5,626 nucleotides of DNA from Candidatus Kaiserbacteria bacterium (GCA_016182285.1 JACOXQ010000023.1:1-5626); one strand, 5' to 3'; counted from the stretch's first letter, positions 1-5,102 are shown. A program made the numbers and translations. Notes: generated from the sequence alone by a model not told the origin.

Positions 1-99
1 GAATTCGGCGTGACCCGCGAGCGCATCCGCCAGATAGAAGCCAAAGCGCTGGAAAAAATCCGCCTCCACGACCGCGCCCGCCACCTGAAGTCGTATTAA
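1..99 (+). CDS. rpoD: Primary RNA polymerase sigma factor, C-terminal end (partial)
   Basis: The first 32 codons visible, in frame 1, end at TAA 97-99. They encode the C-terminus of a sigma-70 family factor, with the region 4.2 recognition-helix sequence EFGVTRERIRQIEAKAL followed by a short basic tail ending in KSY. The VTRERIRQIEAKAL stretch is nearly invariant in housekeeping sigma factors, where this helix-turn-helix contacts the -35 promoter element and directs core RNA polymerase to promoters. The start and regions 1-3 lie left of the window. A strong hairpin terminator follows 11 bases after the stop, so the gene ends its transcription unit. An alternative major sigma paralogue cannot be excluded from 32 residues, but the match to the RpoD/SigA type is very good. 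Confidence 0.93.
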   Translation, partial: EFGVTRERIRQIEAKALEKIRLHDRARHLKSY

Positions 100-110
100 T
101 TAAAGTATAA

Positions 111-139
111 AAAATCGAGCCCCGTAGGGGCTCGATTTT
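111..139 (+). terminator. Intrinsic terminator after rpoD
   Basis: A perfect 13-bp stem (111-123 paired with 127-139) closes on a GTA loop. The core is CGAGCCCC/GGGGCTCG, with an A-run at the 5' side and TTTT at the 3' side. It sits 11 bases after the rpoD stop and fits a Rho-independent terminator. The A-run also provides a U-tract on the opposite strand, so it could work in both directions. Its last bases touch an ATG at 140, which argues against that ATG being the start of the next gene. Confidence 0.88.
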
Positions 140-146
140 ATGAAGG

Positions 147-184
147 TATCCACAAGATATAGCGACCGCTCTAAGTTGTGGATA
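147..184. promoter_or_regulatory. Spaced inverted repeat upstream of nuclease gene (operator-like; DnaA-box-like halves)
   Basis: TATCCACAA (147-155) is repeated exactly in inverted orientation as TTGTGGATA (176-184), with a 20-base spacer. The half-site centres are 29 bp apart. Each half, with its outer neighbour, matches the DnaA-box consensus TTATCCACA at 8 of 9 bases (GTATCCACA and CTATCCACA). The right half ends 3 bases before the -10-like TATACT, so a bound protein would block the promoter. Which protein binds (DnaA or a dimeric repressor) is not shown by the sequence. Confidence 0.55.
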
Positions 185-187
185 GTC

Positions 188-193
188 TATACT
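188..193 (+). promoter_or_regulatory. Putative -10 box of the nuclease gene
   Basis: TATACT matches TATAAT at 5 of 6 positions and ends 6 bases before the ATG at 200. Transcription would therefore begin at or next to the start codon. No convincing -35 box lies 16-18 bases upstream, and there is no TGN extension. Confidence 0.45.
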
Positions 194-199
194 GACAAT

Positions 200-1057
200 A
201 TGAAAATGAGGGAGAAAGCGATCAGTAAGAGTAAAAGGAAACTGCCGATAAAGCATTGGAGCCATTCAAGCTTGATGGCGTTTTTGCGCAATCCGCTGGC
301 TTGGTACAAGCGGTATGTTGAAGAAATTTATGACACACCAACAACGCCTGCGGCGGTTGTCGGGAGCGCGGGGCACCTCGCGCTGGAGAATTTTTATAAT
401 GGAGCAGATAAAGAATTGGCGATACAAAAAGGTTTGGAATATATGCGCAACGTTGCAGATTTTGAAATAGACTTCGGCAGTGCAAAAACCCGCCGCGCCA
501 AAAGAGAAAAGAGGAAAAAAATGGAACAGGAATATCTTCGGGCGGTTTCGTATTACTTACAGCGGCCGCCGCGGCACAAGGTACTAGGCGTAGAAGTGCG
601 AGGCGTTGTAGAAGTGGAAGGGCTCCCGCTCCCGATTAAAGCGATTTCAGACTTGGTGGTGGAATCAAAAGCGCAAAGAGGCGCGGTGGATATCGTGGAC
701 CATAAGTTCGTCGCCTCGTTCTCTAAGGGAGGTTCGGCGAAGTCGCTCTTCGTTATCCAAGCTATCTTTAACTATTACACAGTCCGAGAAATGTTCGGCA
801 AGCCTGTGCGGCGATTCATCGTGTACGAGTGCAAGAAGACGAAGAATGCCGACAGCTCTCCGCAGATGCGCCGGTACGTCATAGACTTTAAGGAAAGAAA
901 AGAAGATTTCAAAGTTTTTCATCGGCTCATAAACGACGCGACGGAAGAAATTTCGCGCAGGCGAATTTACTTACCAAATCCATCCGATATGTTTGAAGGC
1001 GACAACTCATTTGATATCTATCGGTTAGAATTGATTGACGATGACGCGCTCGCCTGA
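200..1057 (+). CDS. PD-(D/E)XK (RecB/Cas4-like) nuclease family protein
   Basis: From the ATG at 200 the protein has 285 residues. It resembles the RecB-family/PDDEXK_1 exonuclease domain. In order (from this start) it shows SHSSLMAFLRNPLAWYKRYV (about 21-40), the GSAGHLALE motif with His59, a basic helix (about 97-112), an Asp in AISDLVV (D151), the DHK catalytic triplet in VDIVDHKFV (D167, K169), and the Q187 plus Y192/Y193 motif of Cas4/AddB-like enzymes. All metal-binding and catalytic positions are therefore present. The four Cys that bind the Fe-S cluster in Cas4 and AddB are absent; only one Cys is present. Family members cut DNA ends in repair, recombination, phage or defence roles, and the specific role here is unknown. 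An in-frame ATG at 140 abuts the terminator and would place the inverted repeat inside the gene, so 200 (or 206) is preferred. Sampled lines are clearly more AT-rich than hisS or prmC, which hints at separate ancestry. Confidence 0.8.
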   Translation: MKMREKAISKSKRKLPIKHWSHSSLMAFLRNPLAWYKRYVEEIYDTPTTPAAVVGSAGHLALENFYNGADKELAIQKGLEYMRNVADFEIDFGSAKTRRAKREKRKKMEQEYLRAVSYYLQRPPRHKVLGVEVRGVVEVEGLPLPIKAISDLVVESKAQRGAVDIVDHKFVASFSKGGSAKSLFVIQAIFNYYTVREMFGKPVRRFIVYECKKTKNADSSPQMRRYVIDFKERKEDFKVFHRLINDATEEISRRRIYLPNPSDMFEGDNSFDIYRLELIDDDALA

Positions 1058-1601
1058 CCCACGAGTTGCTTCACAGCGTCATAGGAGTAAGCGCCGTTCA
1101 TTACTTCAAACGGTTTTCCGTTCACCAGAATAATTGAATAGGGCGTTCCTGTGGCGCCAATTTCAAGAGCGTTCTGGCGGTCTGCGGTGATGCGCGCATC
1201 AAGAGCTGTGGAGGCGGAGGAGTAACATGATGCGAAGCCATCGCCGGAGATGCCGATTGAAGAAGCGAGTTCTCCGTAACGAGATGGGTCAGCAGGCTGA
1301 GCCGCGAAGAGAGCGTTAGAGAATTTCCAGCAACTTTGCCGCTCGCGCCCTCATTCGCGACAATTTGGCGGAGCGTATCGTGGAATCCTTTGCAGAAGTC
1401 GCAGTCAAAGTCGGAATACTCAATAATCACCACCGGCGCGGCAGGGTTGCCGAGAATATGATCGGATGCGCTCACTGGCCGCACTGATGCCGTGTCACCG
1501 ATGCTTTTTGAAGGAGCTTTAGGCTGAGATGCATACACCGCCACCGCGACTATAATTCCTCCGGCGAGAATAGCTAGCGGGATGGCAAGGGAAGATTTCA
1601 T
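1018..1601 (-). pseudogene. DsbA-like thiol:disulfide oxidoreductase, frameshifted with internal deletion
   Basis: The ATG at 1601 opens a frame with an N-terminal membrane anchor (residues about 5-24, LAIPLAILAGGIIVAVAVY). It continues into a DsbA/thioredoxin-like domain: ILGNPAAPVVIIEYSDFDCDFC with the CxxC active site (C67, C70), running to GKVA (residue 91, base 1329). From there the frame becomes nonsense and stops at 1122. The true continuation lies in another frame from base 1329, starting WKFSNALFAAQPADPS. It includes the GATGTPYSIIL cis-proline loop and GAYSYDAVKQLVG, and runs 103 codons to a TAG at 1018-1020. In DsbA relatives GKVAW continues through roughly 30-40 residues (the HFPL and AEAAEC region) before FWKF, so that stretch appears deleted as well. 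An active protein would act outside the membrane, forming disulfides. The start overlaps the exonuclease stop by 4 bp (ATGA). The end overlaps the nuclease gene tail-to-tail by 40 bp. An assembly error is the main alternative. Confidence 0.78.
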
Positions 1602-2179
1602 AATGGCAACGCATGTGTCATAGCGGGCATGGCGGATACCGCACTATTCCAATTCGCAGTATCAATCTTAATGTCGCGCAGGTCGCGGAGGTCCTTATAT
1701 TTAAGAACGCCGTTCGCAAGCGCGTAATCGTATAACTCGCGCGTGAGCCTGACGTCTTCAATGCAGTACTTGGCCACCTCATCTCTCTTCCCCTCCTTCC
1801 ACCACTGCCCGGCAGCCAGCCCGTCGCCGGATTTCCCCCTGCCGAGCGTCGCCTCTGCGAGTGCTTGGAGCCTGATGCGCCGTCCGAGCACCTTCTGCAC
1901 TTCTGAAAGCAAGTCCAATGAGCGTATGTGCGATAGATTACCAGGATAGTAGCGGTTCAAAAGCGGGATATCAAAGCTGTCTGAATTGAATCCGATAAGC
2001 ATATCCGCGCGCTCCAGTATCGGCCAGAGCTTGTGGAGCTCTTCTTTAAAATATGAAGAATACTCGCCGGTTTCTGAATCGTGAATACCGACGACAGTGA
2101 GTTCCTGTTCGTTCACGTCAATATGTCCGCGCACCAGCGAGTCTGAAATGGATTCAATGTCAAATGTAACAGCGCGCAT
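1598..2179 (-). CDS. Predicted 3'-5' exonuclease, DEDDy family (DnaQ/PolB-exo-like, RNase H fold)
   Basis: A 193-residue protein with the three exonuclease motifs of the DEDD superfamily. Motif I is TFDIES (D7, E9). Motif II is GFNSDSFDIPLL (N65, D70). Motif III is KYCIEDVRLTRELY (Y138, D142), which places it in the DEDDy subgroup. Such enzymes remove nucleotides from 3' ends using two metal ions. Stand-alone proteins of this kind resemble the proofreading domain of family B polymerases, and the substrate here is unknown. The frame stays open upstream to 2263, but that part lies inside hisS; MRAVTFDIES puts motif I at its usual place right after the start. The ATG lies 4 bases after the hisS stop with no Shine-Dalgarno sequence, so translation is probably coupled to hisS. 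Its TGA overlaps the ATG of the dsbA-like gene (ATGA). Confidence 0.85.
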   Translation of the reverse strand: MRAVTFDIESISDSLVRGHIDVNEQELTVVGIHDSETGEYSSYFKEELHKLWPILERADMLIGFNSDSFDIPLLNRYYPGNLSHIRSLDLLSEVQKVLGRRIRLQALAEATLGRGKSGDGLAAGQWWKEGKRDEVAKYCIEDVRLTRELYDYALANGVLKYKDLRDLRDIKIDTANWNSAVSAMPAMTHALPL

Positions 2180-2183
2180 AATT

Positions 2184-3440
2184 CTAGGAGCTGGAGGCTG
2201 GAGGCTGGATGCTGGACTGCAAATACGAAGAAAGTCCGGATATCGGAACCACAGTCTCTTCACCGGTAGCGAGAATTTTAAGCCGCACTGACCGACCGGC
2301 GACCTCGTCCGCGCCGTAGGCGGCGAATAGCGGGATTCCGCGCTTCACAGCGTCTTTTATCTGGTCGCCGAGCGCGCGGGCGGTGAGATTAACGAACACT
2401 CGCCCGTCTTCTTTGCGCAGAGCGTCCGCAAACTTCTGCGCAGAAGGAATGTCGCTCTCCTTGGGAGTGCCGACATATAATTGCGCATAACCCTCGTTTA
2501 ACTTCGGTAGCAGAGAATGCGTTTGAAGAAAGTCCGCGAGTGTAACGTCGCCGAGAGCGAAGCCGACGGCGGGGATAGGCTCACCGCCCCAGAGCGCGAC
2601 GAGGCCGTCGTAGCGCCCGCCGCCGAAGAGGGCGCGCGGATTAGCCAAATTCGTATCGTATACTTCAAAGACCATTCCTGTGTAGTAATCAAAACCGCGT
2701 GTAATACATGCGTCAAAAACAGCATTCCCGACGCCGCGCTTCTTGAGTTCCGTTATGAACGTTTCCAGTGGCTTCGCATCAATGAGGGAAAGCGGGTCTT
2801 TTTTTGATATCGTCTCGGACGCGCTTTTAAATTCTTCAGGGCGCATTTTGGACTTTTTATCCAAGAGGCGCAGATATTGCTTAACATCGTCGCCCTTAAG
2901 TCCCGCCTCCGCGCATGCGGCATTTAAGAGAGAGCGCGAATTCACGCGAATGACGAAATCTTTTTCCGCAGCGCCGAACGCCTTAAGTATCTCCGAGGCT
3001 AGCCGGACGATCTCAATATCCGCCTCGCCTTCCGGCAAACCTACGAGGTCAATATCCGCCTGATAGAACTCGCGAAGGCGTCCTCTCTGCGGCCGTTCGT
3101 AGCGGAAGCGATTGCCGATAGAGAACCAACGGAGAGGGAAGGCGAGCTCGCGCCGCCTGCCGGCGATCATGCGAGCCAAGGTCGGCGTCATCTCGGGGCG
3201 CAACGTCACCCTCCGGCCGCCGCGGTCGGTGAACGTGTAGGTCTGTTCGTTAACGATTTCTTCGGAGGTCTTAGCTTCGTAGAGTTCGGCGCGCTCCAAT
3301 GGAGAAGCGTTGTATTCTTCATAGCCCCATGTTCCGAGCGTTTCGCGAATGCGTGCGAACATCGCATCAAGCTTCGCCTGGTCGGCCGGGTAGAAATCTC
3401 GGACGCCTTTATACGGGTCGGTAGAAAGCGGCTCGGACAT
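2184..3440 (-). CDS. hisS: Histidyl-tRNA synthetase
   Basis: The 418-residue product charges tRNA-His with histidine using ATP in the cytoplasm. It begins with the usual YKGVRDFYP segment. Class II motif 1 surrounds SPLERAELYE, followed by VTLRPEMTPTLARM (79-91). Motif 2 is NRFRYERPQRGRLREFYQ (R113). The histidine-binding loop is TRGFDYYTGMVFE (R248). LFGGGRYDGL and AVGFALGDVTL (motif 3) follow, then a C-terminal anticodon-binding domain (about 318-405). The length is normal for the family. Two oddities stand out. The motif 3 position usually held by Arg (GxxR, as in FAMGLERL) is Thr300. The last residues, SSIQPPASSS, are encoded by a heptanucleotide tandem repeat and lie beyond the usual end. 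The gene starts 12 bases after the PH-domain gene with an extended -10-like box between them, so it may be transcribed both in the operon and on its own. Confidence 0.96.
   Translation of the reverse strand: MSEPLSTDPYKGVRDFYPADQAKLDAMFARIRETLGTWGYEEYNASPLERAELYEAKTSEEIVNEQTYTFTDRGGRRVTLRPEMTPTLARMIAGRRRELAFPLRWFSIGNRFRYERPQRGRLREFYQADIDLVGLPEGEADIEIVRLASEILKAFGAAEKDFVIRVNSRSLLNAACAEAGLKGDDVKQYLRLLDKKSKMRPEEFKSASETISKKDPLSLIDAKPLETFITELKKRGVGNAVFDACITRGFDYYTGMVFEVYDTNLANPRALFGGGRYDGLVALWGGEPIPAVGFALGDVTLADFLQTHSLLPKLNEGYAQLYVGTPKESDIPSAQKFADALRKEDGRVFVNLTARALGDQIKDAVKRGIPLFAAYGADEVAGRSVRLKILATGEETVVPISGLSSYLQSSIQPPASSS
2190..2217. repeat. Heptanucleotide tandem repeat (4 copies) at the end of hisS
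   Basis: On the plus strand, four head-to-tail 7-mers read GCTGGAG, GCTGGAG, GCTGGAT, GCTGGAC. They differ only in the last base. They sit inside the hisS reading frame just before its stop (2184-2186) and encode most of the SSIQPPASSS tail. The exonuclease start codon follows at once. A 7-base unit changes reading frame with every copy, so a change in copy number would alter the HisRS tail. Confidence 0.85.
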
Positions 3441-3446
3441 GAGCCG

Positions 3447-3455
3447 ATTGTATCA
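3447..3455 (-). promoter_or_regulatory. Putative extended -10 promoter of hisS
   Basis: On the minus strand TGATACAAT combines a TGN extension with TACAAT (5 of 6 matches to TATAAT). It ends 6 bases before the hisS ATG, so the transcript would be leaderless. The TGA is also the stop codon of the upstream PH-domain gene. No -35 box was recognised. Confidence 0.45.
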
Positions 3456-3989
3456 GATATTGGCAGGCGCCGTCTCTTCCGGGATGTGCTTGAAGATAAG
3501 GTCGCGCATGACCGCCGGATTCGGGATGTCCCGCATCGTGAACTGGATCTCGGCTCCTGCGCTCTGGACCTTTATATTCCCGAAGCCGATTAAGGACGGG
3601 AGAAGGCCGGAGACGGCGTTGGTAACGTCTTGAACGCGCGTCAAAAGCAGGCTGGACACTTCGCGGTTGAAGAAGCTGCGCTGTTTGATGGTGACTATGC
3701 GCTGGCTCGTAAGCACCCACGCGTTGAGGAAGTAGCGGGTAAAGGCGCCCCAGGCGCCGGTCCACGCGACCAAGAGCCAGACGCCGAGCGCGGCGCGCAT
3801 AAGCGGCGTTGAATAATCAAAGAGCGCCGCGTACGGCGCAAGCGGCGGAGCCATTGGTATGATTTTAGGCAATATGAAAGGAACAGCCGCGATGACCGCG
3901 TACGGCAGGAGTTCAATGACAAAAACGAACCAATGCTTGCGTACCTGCAGTACGACGAATTCTCCCGGTTCCAGCTGGAATTCTCTCAT
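3453..3989 (-). CDS. Membrane protein with bacterial PH domain (bPH_2, YdbS/YdbT-like)
   Basis: A 178-residue protein starting MREFQLEPGE. Two hydrophobic segments follow (about 20-45 and 66-90), each long enough to cross the membrane. The C-terminal half begins AWVLTSQRIVTIKQRSFFNREVSS, continues LLTRVQDVTNAVSGLLPSLIGFGNIKVQSAG, and ends around IFKHI. This matches the bacterial PH-domain pattern: a T(D/S)xR strand, an RIQDV-like segment, a GFG turn and an xTAG-like strand. Such proteins sit in the inner membrane with the PH domain in the cytoplasm, and their exact role is generally unknown. The frame is open upstream to 4163, but that portion overlaps the neighbouring gene. The ATG at 3989 overlaps that gene's TGA by 4 bp (ATGA), indicating coupled translation and probably a shared membrane function. 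No Shine-Dalgarno sequence is seen. Confidence 0.85.
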   Translation of the reverse strand: MREFQLEPGEFVVLQVRKHWFVFVIELLPYAVIAAVPFILPKIIPMAPPLAPYAALFDYSTPLMRAALGVWLLVAWTGAWGAFTRYFLNAWVLTSQRIVTIKQRSFFNREVSSLLLTRVQDVTNAVSGLLPSLIGFGNIKVQSAGAEIQFTMRDIPNPAVMRDLIFKHIPEETAPANI

Positions 3990-4252
3990 ATGGATACGGC
4001 CAGCTCGCCGGAGAGCGCGTACGCAATGAGAACGAATGATACGAAAAGATGCGTCGCGATGGCGGGGAAGGCTACCCACGACGCGTGGGAATACTTCAGC
4101 CAGTGATATACGGCGATAAGCGTGTAAATTGCCCAGAAGGCGAAGACGGCGTATAGGAGCCATTCAACCGCCACGGCGGCGGTGATTCCGTCCGGCACAT
4201 ACGTCAAAAGAGCGGTCGGAGGGGAGAACGGCTGGAGCGGCTGGTCGACCAT
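3986..4252 (-). CDS. Small two-helix membrane protein of unknown function
   Basis: An 88-residue protein I do not recognise. A short polar, proline-rich start (MVDQPLQPFSPP) precedes two predicted transmembrane segments. The first covers about 24-53 (AVAVEWLLYAVFAFWAIYTLIAVYHWL), the second about 59-82 (WVAFPAIATHLFVSFVLIAYALSG). They are joined by a very short KYSHAS loop, so the protein is probably a helical hairpin. It is the first gene of a minus-strand block and overlaps the PH-domain gene by 4 bp. An extended -10-like TGCTATAGT ends 6 bases before the ATG. Tight coupling to a membrane PH-domain protein suggests the two work together, but this is inference. The open frame, the good promoter and the ATGA overlap make it a real gene. 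Confidence 0.75.
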   Translation of the reverse strand: MVDQPLQPFSPPTALLTYVPDGITAAVAVEWLLYAVFAFWAIYTLIAVYHWLKYSHASWVAFPAIATHLFVSFVLIAYALSGELAVSI

Positions 4253-4258
4253 ACAGAA

Positions 4259-4267
4259 ACTATAGCA
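4259..4267 (-). promoter_or_regulatory. Putative extended -10 promoter of the minus-strand block
   Basis: On the minus strand TGCTATAGT carries the TGN extension and TATAGT (5 of 6 to consensus). It ends exactly 6 bases before the ATG at 4252. It lies just downstream of the hairpin that closes the prmC unit, as expected for the start of a new transcription unit. No -35 box is evident. Confidence 0.55.
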
Positions 4268-4281
4268 TCATATATATACAA

Positions 4282-4319
4282 GGCCGGAGAGACCGCACCT
4301 TGGTGCAATCTCTCCGGCC
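4282..4319 (-). terminator. Two-part hairpin between prmC and the membrane-protein block (probable terminator)
   Basis: A perfect 11-bp outer stem pairs 4282-4292 with 4309-4319 (GGCCGGAGAGA and its complement). It is followed by a CC/AA internal bulge and an inner GCACC/GGTGC stem (4295-4299 / 4302-4306). The prmC transcript on the minus strand would reach it about 80 bases after the stop, then enter TTGTATATATATG, which is only a weak U-tract. The surrounding 4253-4400 gap holds no convincing gene, only this hairpin and the promoter at 4259-4267. Confidence 0.6.
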
Positions 4320-4400
4320 GATTATGCGTTTATTCGCGACATGGCCTTAACCATTTTATGGATATTATGGACACTCGCCCACGCACCTCACGAGGAGAGG

Positions 4401-5069
4401 TTAGCAGGGCGCGCATGAAGTTATTATGAATATGCGCGGACGGCCGTAGTGGTCGGCGCGTATTTCTGCGGACAGGCCTTGCGCCTCAAAGAGCGCACGG
4501 GCCGCCGCGACGGTAAGGCTGTCGCACTCTATCCACGCCACTCCGTCTTTTGCCAGATGTCGCGGCAGTTCCGCGGCGATGCGGCGCATGACGCCGAGTC
4601 CGTCCGCTCCGGCATAAAGCGCGAGCGCGGGTTCGTAATCAGCGACACTGGCCGGGAGCGCGCGGCCGGCGGGGACGTATGGCGGGTTCGCGGCGATGAC
4701 GTTAAATTTCATATCTCCAAACGGCGCGAACAAGTCTCCGATGCGGACATCAGCTCGCGAAGCATCCAAATTATTTTCCTGAATATTTTTTAAAATAGTC
4801 GCCTCGTGCTCGGGGTCAATTTCGCCGAAAAATACGCGCGCATTCGGCAGGCGCGCGAGCGCCGCGCACCCTATGGCGCCGCTCCCGGCGCACAAATCCA
4901 GAAATGTAATGTTGGACGTCGTACGTCCAACATGGGATAAGAGCTGCTCGGTCCACCATTCGGTTTCCGGCCGGGGGATGAGCGGTCGCGAGTCCAGATA
5001 AATTTTCAGACCCAAGAACGGCTGCCAGCCGATACTATAGGCAAGAGGCTCGTCTTCATTCTTCATCAT
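4401..5069 (-). CDS. prmC: Peptide chain release factor N5-glutamine methyltransferase
   Basis: The 222-residue SAM-dependent enzyme methylates the glutamine of the GGQ loop in release factors RF1/RF2, tuning translation termination. The PLIPRPETEWW segment (29-39) is typical of PrmC/HemK. SAM motif I is FLDLCAGSGAIGCAA (56-70), with Cys in place of the more usual Gly in DLGTGSG. The acidic ribose-binding position is in GEIDPE (82-87). The catalytic/substrate motif is NPPYVP (128-133). The downstream EPALALYAGADGLGVMRRI block is also conserved. E. coli PrmC has about 277 residues; here the N-terminal helical domain that binds the release factor is almost entirely missing, leaving about 25 residues before PRPETE. 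A perfect palindromic element lies in frame between PRPETE and motif I. A second ATG follows the first directly (5066). The gene diverges from the DUF1360 gene. Confidence 0.9.
   Translation of the reverse strand: MMKNEDEPLAYSIGWQPFLGLKIYLDSRPLIPRPETEWWTEQLLSHVGRTTSNITFLDLCAGSGAIGCAALARLPNARVFFGEIDPEHEATILKNIQENNLDASRADVRIGDLFAPFGDMKFNVIAANPPYVPAGRALPASVADYEPALALYAGADGLGVMRRIAAELPRHLAKDGVAWIECDSLTVAAARALFEAQGLSAEIRADHYGRPRIFIITSCAPC
4909..4933. repeat. Perfect 25-nt palindromic element inside prmC
   Basis: ATGTTGGACGT (4909-4919), a CGT loop, and ACGTCCAACAT (4923-4933) form an 11-bp perfect inverted repeat. It is embedded in the coding sequence, where it encodes the VGRTTSN part of LLSHVGRTTSNITFLDL, a loop before SAM motif I where length tends to vary. 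It has the look of a small mobile or REP-like palindrome tolerated in frame. No second copy was found in this window. Confidence 0.8.
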
Positions 5070-5075
5070 GATGAA

Positions 5076-5095
5076 ACGCTAGCATATGCTAGAAT
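5076..5095. promoter_or_regulatory. Back-to-back extended -10 elements in a 14-bp palindrome (prmC / DUF1360)
   Basis: CTAGCATATGCTAG (5079-5092) is a perfect palindrome. On the plus strand it yields TGCTAGAAT (5087-5095), ending 7 bases before the ATG at 5103. On the minus strand it yields TGCTAGCGT (5084-5076), ending 6 bases before the prmC ATG at 5069. Both have the TGN extension. The plus-strand hexamer matches TATAAT at 5 of 6 positions, the minus-strand one at only 3 of 6. The two start codons are 33 bases apart, so two polymerases could not bind at once. Confidence 0.5.
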
Positions 5096-5102
5096 ATCGC
5101 GC

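Noticed and set aside
140..199. Extending the nuclease gene upstream to the ATG at 140.
   Set aside because: That ATG abuts the terminator stem and the added 20 residues would cover the inverted repeat and the -10-like TATACT; the conserved domain begins well after 200. AGGGG at 126-130 is a possible ribosome site, so it is not fully excluded.
1326..1332. Programmed -1 frameshift joining the two halves of the dsbA-like gene.
   Set aside because: The junction has no X XXY YYZ slippery heptamer, and the expected residues between GKVAW and FWKF are missing, which points to a deletion.
2180..2263. Longer exonuclease start overlapping hisS.
   Set aside because: The extra residues are out-of-frame hisS and repeat sequence; motif I (FDIES) is normally near the N-terminus, as given by the ATG at 2179.
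3990..4163. Longer start for the PH-domain protein.
   Set aside because: The extra Arg-rich segment is the antisense-like frame of the small membrane gene; the ATGA overlap at 3986-3989 gives a natural start.
4322..4354. Ten-residue minus-strand open frame (MVKAMSRINA) before the hairpin, as a leader peptide.
   Set aside because: Too short, with no ribosome site, and no clear run of regulatory codons; it would also lie before a hairpin that fits better as the prmC terminator.
4449..4793. Long open frames on the strand opposite prmC, hisS and other genes.
   Set aside because: They overlap well-supported genes, show no recognisable motifs, and are expected by chance in G+C-rich coding sequence.
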